Shown in pieces: positions 31,587 to 40,641 of a stretch of 64,000 nt of DNA. The notes beneath the pieces were generated by a model, which was not told where the DNA came from, made no database searches, and was given only the letters and a program-made list of their open reading frames with translations. Source of the stretch: Sphingobacteriia bacterium (lineage in GTDB: Bacteria > Bacteroidota > Bacteroidia > Chitinophagales > Chitinophagaceae); NCBI GenBank assembly GCA_947456855.1, contig CANGTR010000005.1, positions 1 to 64,000 on the forward strand, written 5' to 3'. How positions within the stretch are numbered: position 1 is the first letter of the stretch; the number at the start of each line of letters is the position of its first letter. A program made the translations under genes and the position numbers.

Positions 31587-32063
31587 ATGCATAAAATAGA
31601 ATGCCGTTACCAGCAATTTGATATCATTCCTGAAATTGAACAAGTGGCAATTGCATTGTTTGATAGAGCTCAAATTAAACAAGTTGATATACAGGCGCAT
31701 CTGTCTCCAGCTAAAATCATTGTTAATGTAGATAAATTTTTTTTCAGGTATATTTTATCTAACCTTCTCTCAGATGTCCTAAGGTTTATACAGAATGGAT
31801 CTGTATTGAGTATTCATGCTGCTGATTCTGAAGGAATGTGTATCATTGAGATCATTAATAACGCTACACCTATTGGGAAAGAGCTTTTAGATCAATATTT
31901 TAATCAGTTAAGTAATTTCAATCTGTCTGTATTGGCCAACACACAATCTGGTAGGGGCTTTTCAATTGCGGAAAAACTAACCGTTGAAATGGATGGTGTT
32001 TTAACCTATAAAACTGATTTAGCTATAGGGAACTATTTTAAATTGAAATTCAAACTTGCTTAA
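31587..32063 (+). CDS. Stand-alone, degenerate histidine-kinase ATPase (HATPase_c)-like domain
   Basis: N-box-like RYILSNLLSDVLRFI, degenerate G1 (INNATPIGKEL), G2-like SGRGFSIAEKL; no HisKA. Confidence 0.55.
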   Translation: MHKIECRYQQFDIIPEIEQVAIALFDRAQIKQVDIQAHLSPAKIIVNVDKFFFRYILSNLLSDVLRFIQNGSVLSIHAADSEGMCIIEIINNATPIGKELLDQYFNQLSNFNLSVLANTQSGRGFSIAEKLTVEMDGVLTYKTDLAIGNYFKLKFKLA

Positions 32064-32107
32064 ATTGAAAGTCATGAAACTGAAAACTGGATTGCTTGTA
32101 GCATCTC

Positions 32108-34483
32108 TTAATTCCTGATTGGTCTTCCGGACTTCAAAACACTTTGTATTCTTTCCAAGGTTTTCTTTTCTCCACACAAACTCAAAAATGCTTCTCTTTC
32201 TAAATCCAATAAGTATTGCTCACTTACAATAGTTTGCTCGCTTAAATCTCCTCCACAAAGTACAAAAGCCAGTTTACGAGCAATAAGTGCATCATGATCA
32301 GTAGCATAACCACCACGCCACATTCCATTGATACCCGCTAGCATAGCACCTAAGCCAGATCTTCCGAGTACTTTAATATCTGTTCTTGGCATTGGAGTAT
32401 TATATCCCTGCTCGTATAATTCTAAAACTGATTTTTTTGCTTCAGCAATTCTTCTTCCAACATTCATGATTATTTCATCGGTGCCATGTCTGAGCACGCC
32501 CATTTCAAATGCTTCTGCAGCGGATGTAGCTACTTTGGCTGTTGCAATAGAAAAGAATCGCTTTTTTAAAGTATTGGTTTCTGGTTCATCTTCATGCAAC
32601 TCATCTGATGCACGTAAGGCAAACTCTTTGGTGCCTCCTCCTCCTGGAATCAAGCCAACGCCCAATTCTACCAAACCAATATAGGTTTCTGCAGCAGCAC
32701 AAACTTTATCGGCATGTAAATTCATTTCGCATCCCCCACCCAATGTTAATCCATGCGGTGCGGTAACTACCGGAATGGAAGAATACCTCAAACGCATCAT
32801 GCTATTTTGAAACATTCTAATAGCCATATCCAATTCATCGTATTCTTGCTCAATGGCCAGCATGAAAATCATTCCCACATTGGCTCCTGCGCTGAAATTA
32901 GCACCTTCATTGGCTATCACCAATCCTTTGTAATCTTTTTCTGCAAGTGTAATTGCTTTGTTCAGTCCTTCTAAAACTTCTCCGCCAATACTATTCATTT
33001 TGGTACTCCATTCAAATCCTGCAACACCATCTCCAATATCGTACATTTTGCAGGCACTGTTTTTCCAAATGGTTTTATCGGAATGATTTTTTAAAATCAA
33101 GAAAGCATCTCCCCCCGGGACAGCAATATATTTTTTAGAAGCAAGATCATAATACATTTTTTTGCCTTGCTCTACTTTATAGAAACTGGTAAATCCTGCT
33201 GCAATCATTTCATCAATCCATGGGGCAACTGCAACACCAGCGGTTTTCATGGCTTCTACCGTTTTTACCAATCCAACCGTATCCCAACTTTCAAAAGCGC
33301 CAATTTCCCAGCCAAAGCCTGCCATCATAGCATCGTCTAGGCGATATATTTCATCGCTGATTTCTGGAATGCGAAAAGAAATATAGGAAAACAAAGAAAA
33401 ATGAAATGCCCTGTAAAAATCTCCTGCTTTATCTTTTGCAGCACTTAACAATTGAATTCTTTGATGCAGGTCTTCTATTGGTTTTGCAGCCTCAATGCTT
33501 GCAAATTTTGGTTTTACTCGAGCACCATACTCCATGGTACTTAAATTCAACGTTTGTATTTCTTTGCCTGCGGCAGATTTGATTTTTTTGAAAAAACCCT
33601 GACCAGTTTTATCACCCAACCAATTGTTGGCAATTAGTTTTTCCAACCATGCAGGAATGTTAAAAATTAATTTTGCTTCATCATTGGGGCAATTGTCTGC
33701 AACACCCTTGGCTACTTTAACCAATGTATCAATGCCTACTACATCAGCAGTTCTAAATGTAGCAGATTTAGGTCTTCCAATGATTGGTCCAGTTAATGCA
33801 TCAATTTCATCGATCGACAATTTTTGTTGATCCATAATATGAAAAATACTCATGATGCTGTATACCCCAATTCTATTGGCTATAAATGCTGGCGTGTCTT
33901 TGCATAAAACGGTGGTTTTTCCTAAATGAAGGTCGCCGTAATGCATTAAAAAATCAACAACTTCGGCCTTGGTATCTGGAGTAGGAATAATTTCTAGTAA
34001 GCGTAAATACCTAGGTGGATTAAAGAAATGTGTTCCACAAAAATGGGCTTTGAAATCTGCAGATCTTCCTTCTGCCATTAAATGGATTGGAATTCCAGAA
34101 GTATTTGATGAGATTAAAGTTCCTGGGGTTCTAAACTGCTCTACTTTATCGTAAATAATTTTTTTGATATCCAATCTTTCAACAACCACTTCGATGATCC
34201 AATCGCAACTTGCAATCTCCTTCATGTTGTCATCAAAGTTGCCGGTTTTAATACGGTTGATGGCAGATTTAGTATATACTGGAGATGGATTGCTTTTTAC
34301 AGCAGCTTGTAATGCATCATTCACTAATTTGTTTCTTTCTCCCGGCTTTTTGCTTTCTGCAGCAGCAGTTGGCACCATATCCAAAAGCAAAACTTGTAAG
34401 CCTATCCCTGCAAAATGGCAAGCAATTCTCGATCCCATAACACCACTTCCTAATACCGCAACTTTTTTGATAGAACGTTTCAT
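32108..34483 (-). CDS. 3-hydroxyacyl-CoA dehydrogenase / enoyl-CoA hydratase fusion (FadB-like)
   Basis: VAVLGSGVMGSRIACHFAGIG, CGTHFFNPPRYLRLLEI, C-terminal crotonase GLTLGGGCEMNLHAD. Confidence 0.93.
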   Translation of the reverse strand: MKRSIKKVAVLGSGVMGSRIACHFAGIGLQVLLLDMVPTAAAESKKPGERNKLVNDALQAAVKSNPSPVYTKSAINRIKTGNFDDNMKEIASCDWIIEVVVERLDIKKIIYDKVEQFRTPGTLISSNTSGIPIHLMAEGRSADFKAHFCGTHFFNPPRYLRLLEIIPTPDTKAEVVDFLMHYGDLHLGKTTVLCKDTPAFIANRIGVYSIMSIFHIMDQQKLSIDEIDALTGPIIGRPKSATFRTADVVGIDTLVKVAKGVADNCPNDEAKLIFNIPAWLEKLIANNWLGDKTGQGFFKKIKSAAGKEIQTLNLSTMEYGARVKPKFASIEAAKPIEDLHQRIQLLSAAKDKAGDFYRAFHFSLFSYISFRIPEISDEIYRLDDAMMAGFGWEIGAFESWDTVGLVKTVEAMKTAGVAVAPWIDEMIAAGFTSFYKVEQGKKMYYDLASKKYIAVPGGDAFLILKNHSDKTIWKNSACKMYDIGDGVAGFEWSTKMNSIGGEVLEGLNKAITLAEKDYKGLVIANEGANFSAGANVGMIFMLAIEQEYDELDMAIRMFQNSMMRLRYSSIPVVTAPHGLTLGGGCEMNLHADKVCAAAETYIGLVELGVGLIPGGGGTKEFALRASDELHEDEPETNTLKKRFFSIATAKVATSAAEAFEMGVLRHGTDEIIMNVGRRIAEAKKSVLELYEQGYNTPMPRTDIKVLGRSGLGAMLAGINGMWRGGYATDHDALIARKLAFVLCGGDLSEQTIVSEQYLLDLEREAFLSLCGEKKTLERIQSVLKSGRPIRN

Positions 34484-34614
34484 TTGATTCTTTTTATTGA
34501 ATAAAATAGTTAGTTATGCAACTATTTTAATCGAAGATAGTATAATCACATAAAAAATTATCAAACTTTTACAATGAAAAAGTTAATATAGATAATGGGC
34601 TGAAGAATTCAGGT

Positions 34615-34695
34615 TTATTCTTCCAATACCGAAGTGCTTCTATAAGCGAGGTATAAGCTGACCAAGTAAACCAACAAAACAATATAAACTAACAT
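34615..34695 (-). CDS. Candidate 26-aa hydrophobic small membrane protein
   Basis: ATG..TAA reads MLVYIVLLVYLVSLYLAYRSTSVLEE*; one TM segment; below the ORF-track length cutoff. Confidence 0.35.
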   Translation of the reverse strand: MLVYIVLLVYLVSLYLAYRSTSVLEE

Positions 34696-34912
34696 AATAG
34701 GGGGATTTTATGATTACAATTTATAAATAATAGTGTATTCTGTTTGTTAAAAAATACCCACACAATGTTAATAATAGCATGCTATATCGCTTAAAAAGAC
34801 TTCTCTAAAAGAAACCCCTCATCCTAACCAAATTGTACAAATGGCAAAATAACCGCTGCTTTTGAATAATTGCCATTTAAAATTTAGCCTCCTTTGTTGA
34901 CCAGCTTTGGGT

Positions 34913-34920
34913 TAAATTTG
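34913..34920 (+). promoter_or_regulatory. Candidate -7 box TAAATTTG for gatC
   Basis: Matches TAnnTTTG; upstream TTTG at 34893-34896. Confidence 0.45.
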
Positions 34921-34926
34921 TTCATT

Positions 34927-35217
34927 ATGGAAATTACCCCCAAAATGATTGACCATTTAGCAGCTCTTTCAAGATTGGAATTTGATCTTGAAAAGAAAGA
35001 AAATATCCGAAATGATGTTGAGCGGATGGTGGGCTTTATCGAAAAATTACAAGAACTCAATACCGATGGTGTTGAACCTTTATTATTTATGAGCGATACC
35101 CAAAATGTATGGAGAGCCGATGAAGTTAAAGGGTCCATTAGCAGGAAAGATGCATTGAGCAATGCGCCTGTGAAAGATGAACATTTTTTTAAAGTTCCAA
35201 AAGTGATTAAAAAGTAA
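34927..35217 (+). CDS. gatC: Asp-tRNA(Asn)/Glu-tRNA(Gln) amidotransferase subunit C
   Basis: [32 protein letters not shown] at 34927 preferred over 34894. Confidence 0.88.
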   Translation: MEITPKMIDHLAALSRLEFDLEKKENIRNDVERMVGFIEKLQELNTDGVEPLLFMSDTQNVWRADEVKGSISRKDALSNAPVKDEHFFKVPKVIKK

Positions 35218-35227
35218 AATAAATTAT

Positions 35228-35944
35228 ATGGGTTTGAATGATTCTGTTATTCATTTAGAAGGTATTGAAAAAAATTATTACATGGGTTCGCAAGCAATCC
35301 CAGTATTAAAGGGTATTTCATTGGATATATTCAGAAATGAATACGTTGCATTAATGGGCCCTTCTGGAAGTGGTAAGAGTACATTAATGAATATTTTAGG
35401 TTGCCTAGATTCACCAACTGGTGGCAGATACATATTAAATGGGAAAGATGTAAGTAAAATGCCGGATGATGATTTGGCTGAAGTAAGGAACACAGAAATT
35501 GGATTCGTTTTTCAACAATTTAACCTATTGCCTCGTCTTTCTGCTGCTGAAAATGTAGCGCTTCCTTTAATTTATGCTGGGGTACCTAAAAAAGAAAGAA
35601 TAGAGCGTTCTATGGAGGCTTTGAAAAAAGTAGGATTGGCAGACAGGTCTCATCATAAATCCAATGAATTAAGTGGTGGACAGATTCAAAGAGTAGCTAT
35701 TGCTAGGGCATTGGTAAATAATCCTTCTATACTATTGGCTGATGAACCTACTGGTAACCTCGACTCCAAAACATCAGTAGAAGTAATGCAGATTTTTGGA
35801 AAAATACAGGAAGCAGGAAATACGGTTATCTTGGTTACCCATGAAGAAGATATCGCATCCTATGCGCATCGGATTGTTCGATTAAGAGATGGGCTTATTG
35901 AATCGGATAAAACCAAGGAGCAATACATTATTCATCCAGTTTAG
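35228..35944 (+). CDS. ABC transporter ATP-binding protein (MacB/LolD-like)
   Basis: [43 protein letters not shown]. Confidence 0.93.
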   Translation: MGLNDSVIHLEGIEKNYYMGSQAIPVLKGISLDIFRNEYVALMGPSGSGKSTLMNILGCLDSPTGGRYILNGKDVSKMPDDDLAEVRNTEIGFVFQQFNLLPRLSAAENVALPLIYAGVPKKERIERSMEALKKVGLADRSHHKSNELSGGQIQRVAIARALVNNPSILLADEPTGNLDSKTSVEVMQIFGKIQEAGNTVILVTHEEDIASYAHRIVRLRDGLIESDKTKEQYIIHPV

Positions 35945-35995
35945 CCATCTTTGAACAAATCTATTTTAGTTTTGTATTTAGATTAAAGCAATAAG

Positions 35996-36556
35996 ATGTC
36001 GCTAAAAATTTATACAAAAACAGGTGATTTAGGTAAAACCTCTCTCATTGGTGGAACCAAAGTGCCCAAGAGTCATATTCGTATTGATACTTACGGAACA
36101 GTAGATGAATTGAATTCCTGGATAGGGGTTATTGGTGATTATGCTACAGAAGCTCATTCTAAATTGATTCTAAAAGAAATTCAAGATCGTTTATTTACTG
36201 TTGGATCTTCTTTGGCATGTGATCCAGACAAAGAGCCTTTGATGAAAATTCCTGACTTGAAGGAATCGGATATTGGTTTATTGGAGAACGAGATTGATTT
36301 GATGAATGAAGTTTTAGCCCCAATGAAATTTTTTGTTTTGCCAGGCGGACATTTAGCAGTTTCCCAAACTCATATTGCCCGTTGTGTTTGCAGAAGAGCA
36401 GAAAGATGCTGTGTGAATATGCAAGAACAAGCAATTTTTGTAGACCCCTTGGTGATAAAATACTTAAATCGCTTGAGTGATTATTTATTTGTATTGTCTC
36501 GCTATTTTAGTCATCAATTAGAAGTGCCAGAAATACCTTGGAAGCCCCGTGTTTAA
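35996..36556 (+). CDS. Cob(I)yrinic acid a,c-diamide adenosyltransferase (PduO type)
   Basis: KIYTKTGDLGKTSLIGG, DELNSWIG, RCVCRRAER. Confidence 0.93.
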   Translation: MSLKIYTKTGDLGKTSLIGGTKVPKSHIRIDTYGTVDELNSWIGVIGDYATEAHSKLILKEIQDRLFTVGSSLACDPDKEPLMKIPDLKESDIGLLENEIDLMNEVLAPMKFFVLPGGHLAVSQTHIARCVCRRAERCCVNMQEQAIFVDPLVIKYLNRLSDYLFVLSRYFSHQLEVPEIPWKPRV

Positions 36557-36566
36557 TGGTTTGAAT

Positions 36567-37223
36567 CTATTGATCTACCATTAATCCATCTTTCATATGC
36601 AGGGTTCGGCCACTTAAAGCAGCCAATTCTAGATTATGTGTTACAATTAAAAAAGAAGTGCCTGTTTGTTGATTTAAATCTACAAATACTTGATGCAAGT
36701 CTCGGGCATTGTTACTGTCTAGGTTTCCTGTTGGTTCGTCTGCAAATACAATCTTTGGTTGATTGATTAAAGCCCTTGCAACAGCAACACGTTGTTGTTC
36801 TCCACCTGATAGTTGATTTGGCTTGTGCAATATTCTATCTTTTAAACCAAGGCTAGTGAGTAATTCAATAGCGCGTTCTTTTACGAATGTTTTATTGTTA
36901 CCAGCAATCCAACCAGGAATAGAAACATTTTCTAAAGCATCAAATTCTGGTAACAAATGATGAAATTGAAAGATAAAACCAATGTTTTTATTTCTAAATG
37001 CCGCCAGCTTTTTTGGAGAAAGTGCTTGTATTGGCTGGTTGTCTAACAGAATTGTTCCAGCATCAGGTTGATCTAAACTACCCAAAATATGCAATAAAGT
37101 GCTTTTTCCTGCGCCAGAAGACCCTACAATACTAACCATCTCACCCGATTCAATGGTTATGTCAACGCCTTTTAACACTTCTAAGTCCCCAAATTTCCGC
37201 GTAATTTTTTCTGCTTTTAGCAT
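36567..37223 (-). CDS. ABC transporter ATP-binding protein (LolD-like)
   Basis: [49 protein letters not shown]. Confidence 0.92.
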   Translation of the reverse strand: MLKAEKITRKFGDLEVLKGVDITIESGEMVSIVGSSGAGKSTLLHILGSLDQPDAGTILLDNQPIQALSPKKLAAFRNKNIGFIFQFHHLLPEFDALENVSIPGWIAGNNKTFVKERAIELLTSLGLKDRILHKPNQLSGGEQQRVAVARALINQPKIVFADEPTGNLDSNNARDLHQVFVDLNQQTGTSFLIVTHNLELAALSGRTLHMKDGLMVDQ

Positions 37224-37365
37224 TGAAAGCTCTGATTATAGCTACAAACCTACAAAACCATGCTGCTAAAATGGCAAATTTTAAACATTTCTTTACAGAA
37301 GGTGCTAAACTCGCATTTGGTGGTATCATTTATACGGTTACATTTGCAAAAAATAATCGGAAACT

Positions 37366-37587
37366 ATGTTTTGGACTTTAGAATTAGCAAGTTACCTAGA
37401 AGAAGCTCCTTGGCCTGCTACCAAGGATGAGTTAATCGATTATTCCATTAGAAGTGGAGCTCCTTTGGAAGTAGTAGAAAACTTACAAGAATTAGAAGAC
37501 GAAGGAGAAGTGTATGAAAGCATTGAAGATATTTGGCCAGACTATCCTAGCCAAGAAGATTTCATGTTCAATGAAGACGAGTATTAA
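37366..37587 (+). CDS. DUF2795 domain-containing protein
   Basis: MFWTLELASYLEEAPWPATKDELIDYSIRSGAPLEVVENLQEL. Confidence 0.75.
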   Translation: MFWTLELASYLEEAPWPATKDELIDYSIRSGAPLEVVENLQELEDEGEVYESIEDIWPDYPSQEDFMFNEDEY

Positions 37588-37621
37588 TTGATCGATTAAA
37601 ATTTATTCGCAATAAGCAAAA

Positions 37622-37659
37622 TAAAAATGGCTAACTGTATTTTCAGTTAGCCATTTTTA
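37622..37659. terminator. Bidirectional hairpin terminator
   Basis: TAAAAATGGCTAACTG tatttt CAGTTAGCCATTTTTA between convergent genes. Confidence 0.85.
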
Positions 37660-37673
37660 GATGAATCAATCAT

Positions 37674-37937
37674 CTATTTATTGGGCTTAAAACTAAGTTT
37701 GAAATAAAACAACAACAACGCCAATATCAATACGATTGTATTTGCAGCAATTATTGGTCTACTATCAATATTAAATGCGTAAATCAACCAAACAATGGTG
37801 CTGGTAATTACAATCAGTATCATCCAGATACTTAGATCACCTACACTCTTTGTTTTCCATGCTTGCCATACTTGTGGAATAAAAGTTATAGCACTTAAGA
37901 AAGCGCCAAAATAGCCTAAGAGTTCATTTAAATTCAT
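37674..37937 (-). CDS. SemiSWEET-family transporter
   Basis: 87-aa three-TM, GAFLSAITFIPQVWQAWKTKSVGDLSIWM. Confidence 0.9.
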   Translation of the reverse strand: MNLNELLGYFGAFLSAITFIPQVWQAWKTKSVGDLSIWMILIVITSTIVWLIYAFNIDSRPIIAANTIVLILALLLFYFKLSFKPNK

Positions 37938-37953
37938 CGTCGTTTTTTTAAAA

Positions 37954-38775
37954 CTATTGATTTGCGATACCTAATTTTTCCATTACTTCATTGCTAACTC
38001 CAGTAGTAGAATAACCACCATCATGAAATAAATTCTGCATGGTAACCATTCTTGTTAAGTCGGAAAATAAAGTGATGCAATAATTGGCACAGTCTTCTGC
38101 AGTAGCATTTCCCAATGGAGCTACTGCATTGGCAAAATCATAAAAATCTCCAAATCCTTTGATACCAGTGCCTGCTGTGGTTTTTGTAGGAGACTGAGAA
38201 ACGGTATTGATTCTTACTTTCTTCTCTAATCCATAGTGGTATCCAAAACTTCTTGCTATCGATTCTAACATTGCTTTGATATCTGCCATATCGGTATAAA
38301 AAGGAAAAGTTCTTTGTGCAGCCATATAGGTTAGTGCTACAACACTTCCCCATTCATTAATAGCATCTAATTTTTTTGCAACTGCCAACATTTTATGAAA
38401 AGACATAGCAGACACGTCAATTCCTTTCATAAAATATTCATAATTGGATTCGGTGTAAGGAATTTTTTTACGAATATTTACACTCATTCCAATTGAATGT
38501 AAAACGAAATCGAGTTTACCTCCTAATATTTCTTGTGATTGCGTGAAAAGGTTAGTGAGTTCGTCAACATTGGTTGCGTCAGCAGGAATAATTTTAGACC
38601 CTGTTTTTTCGGCCAATTTATTTATTTCTCCCATACGCATAGCGATTGGGGCATTTGTTAATACAAATGTGGCTCCCTCCTCATGTGCTTTTTCTGCCAC
38701 TTTCCATGCAATTGAATTTTCATCCAATGCACCAGTAATGATACCTCTTTTGCCTTTTAATAAGTTGTACGCCAT
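37954..38775 (-). CDS. fabI: Enoyl-[acyl-carrier-protein] reductase (NADH)
   Basis: KGKRGIITGALDENSIAWKVA, VLHSIGMS, GVSNEVMEKLG. Confidence 0.92.
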   Translation of the reverse strand: MAYNLLKGKRGIITGALDENSIAWKVAEKAHEEGATFVLTNAPIAMRMGEINKLAEKTGSKIIPADATNVDELTNLFTQSQEILGGKLDFVLHSIGMSVNIRKKIPYTESNYEYFMKGIDVSAMSFHKMLAVAKKLDAINEWGSVVALTYMAAQRTFPFYTDMADIKAMLESIARSFGYHYGLEKKVRINTVSQSPTKTTAGTGIKGFGDFYDFANAVAPLGNATAEDCANYCITLFSDLTRMVTMQNLFHDGGYSTTGVSNEVMEKLGIANQ

Positions 38776-38887
38776 ATAATCTGTTTAATCATTTTTAAAT
38801 AGAAATTGAATTATTCAAATTGAAATTCGAATATACGAATTCAAGGTTGATAATTTCAAATTCCAAGGTTAAATAAGGAGTCTGGAC

Positions 38888-40543
38888 TTAACCAAAAATC
38901 ATTTCTCTGGCATTTTCTAATGCAGCAGGCGTAGGTTTTTCGCCACTTAACATTTTCGCAATGGCATCAATTCGTTCTTCTTGCTCTAGCAATTTAATGG
39001 TTGTTTGCATTTGTTCTTTTTCCATTGCTTTGTAAACATAAAAATGCGCATCGGCTTTTCCCGCAATTTGCGGTTGATGGGTGATGCAAATGATTTGACG
39101 TTGATCGGCCATTTTTTTCATAATTAACCCAACTTGCTTTGCTGCTTCACCGGAAATACCCGTATCGATTTCATCAAAAATTAATGTAGGAAGATTAATG
39201 TATTCGGCAACCAACGATTTAATACTCAACATGAGCCTGCTCAATTCTCCACCACTTGCTACCTTTTTAATCGATTCAAATTTATTGGTATTATTTGCAT
39301 CAAATAAGATGGCTACATTTTCTAACCCAAATTCATACAAATTAGTAGGGGTTAATTTAACTTGAATACTGGCATTTGGCATACCAACTTGCTTTAATAA
39401 GCCATTTACTTTTTTCTCAAAATCAGGTATAATTTTACTTCTTGATGCGCTGATTTTTTTTGCTTGTAATTCAGCAAGAACCAATATTTCAGCTGCTTCT
39501 TTTTCTAAGCCAATAATGGAATCGTCTAAATGAAGCACTTGTTCCAATTTTTTGGCTAAATCATTTTTGATGGCGATTAATTCTGGAGTGGTTTTAACTC
39601 CATGTTTTTTAAGTAATTTGAATCCATCATTCAATCGCTGACTAATCCATTCAATTCTTTTCTCATCAAAGTGAATATGATTATTGATTTGGGCCAATTC
39701 ATCGGCAATATCCTGTAATTCTACCTGTGCCGATTTCAGTCTATTGCATAATGCTGGAATCGATTTATTGTATTCTTGGAAGGGAACCAACTGTTGATAC
39801 AATGATTTCAGCTGAACAACAATTGGTTGGTCAGCATCATTTAAAGCAGCATTAATGCTGTCTAAACTCGACTTAATGTTTTCGGCATTGCTCAACAATT
39901 TTAATTCTTCCTCCAAATCCTCTAATTCATTTTCACTTAAATTTAGTTGGTCTATTTCATCGAATAAAAATTGATGGTAATCTGCTTCTTTAACAAAATT
40001 ATTTTTTTCGGTTTTTAAATGAGCAAGTTCTTTGGTTATAGTTTGCCATTTAAAGAAACTTGCTTTAAAAATTTGAACAGGTTCTTCATTCCCTGCCAAT
40101 GCATCAATCACTTGTCTTTGAAAATCACTTTCTCCTAATTCCAACGTGTCGAACTGTTGGTGAAGGTCTACCAATAAACCTGCTAATTGTTTTAGTTGTA
40201 TTAAAGATGCTGGGCTATCATTGATAAAAGCCCTCGACTTTCCGTTGCTGCCTATTTCTCTTCTAAGAATCAATTCGTCTTCTGTATCTAAATCATTTTC
40301 TTTTAAAAAGGCAACTACCGCCGGTTTTTGATCGGTGCTAAAATAACCTTCAATAAAACATTTTTGTTGCTTATTTACAAGAACGCTACTATCTGCCCTT
40401 TCGCCAAGTATTAAGCTCAGCGCACCCATTAAAATACTTTTACCTGCACCTGTTTCACCGGTAATAATATTGAGCTTTCCCGAAAAATCAATATTGATTT
40501 CGTTAATAATTGCGTAGTTCTGAATGAGCAGTTTTCGAAGCAC
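38888..40543 (-). CDS. recN: DNA repair protein RecN
   Basis: NIITGETGAGKSILMGALSLILG, VASGGELSRLMLSIK, LIFDEIDTGISGEAA. Confidence 0.96.
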   Translation of the reverse strand: MLRKLLIQNYAIINEINIDFSGKLNIITGETGAGKSILMGALSLILGERADSSVLVNKQQKCFIEGYFSTDQKPAVVAFLKENDLDTEDELILRREIGSNGKSRAFINDSPASLIQLKQLAGLLVDLHQQFDTLELGESDFQRQVIDALAGNEEPVQIFKASFFKWQTITKELAHLKTEKNNFVKEADYHQFLFDEIDQLNLSENELEDLEEELKLLSNAENIKSSLDSINAALNDADQPIVVQLKSLYQQLVPFQEYNKSIPALCNRLKSAQVELQDIADELAQINNHIHFDEKRIEWISQRLNDGFKLLKKHGVKTTPELIAIKNDLAKKLEQVLHLDDSIIGLEKEAAEILVLAELQAKKISASRSKIIPDFEKKVNGLLKQVGMPNASIQVKLTPTNLYEFGLENVAILFDANNTNKFESIKKVASGGELSRLMLSIKSLVAEYINLPTLIFDEIDTGISGEAAKQVGLIMKKMADQRQIICITHQPQIAGKADAHFYVYKAMEKEQMQTTIKLLEQEERIDAIAKMLSGEKPTPAALENAREMIFG

Positions 40544-40641
40544 TTTATAAAACGATTTAGCGTATGTTAAGTTTAAACTATTTTAGAGCAAGTTAGTAAA
40601 GCTTGATTATATGATTAGCAGACTTTTTTCTAATCCTTTAA

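Noticed and set aside
32328-32684. 118-aa plus-strand ORF
   Set aside because: Antisense of the crotonase domain of the fadB-like gene
34705-34728. 6-codon plus-strand ORF (MITIYK*) after a GGGGGA stretch
   Set aside because: Too short to support, and Bacteroidetes do not rely on strong Shine-Dalgarno motifs
35228-37223. Possible new transporter system from two LolD/MacB-like ATPases
   Set aside because: Both are ordinary ABC ATPases on opposite strands with no permease between them; likely partners encoded elsewhere
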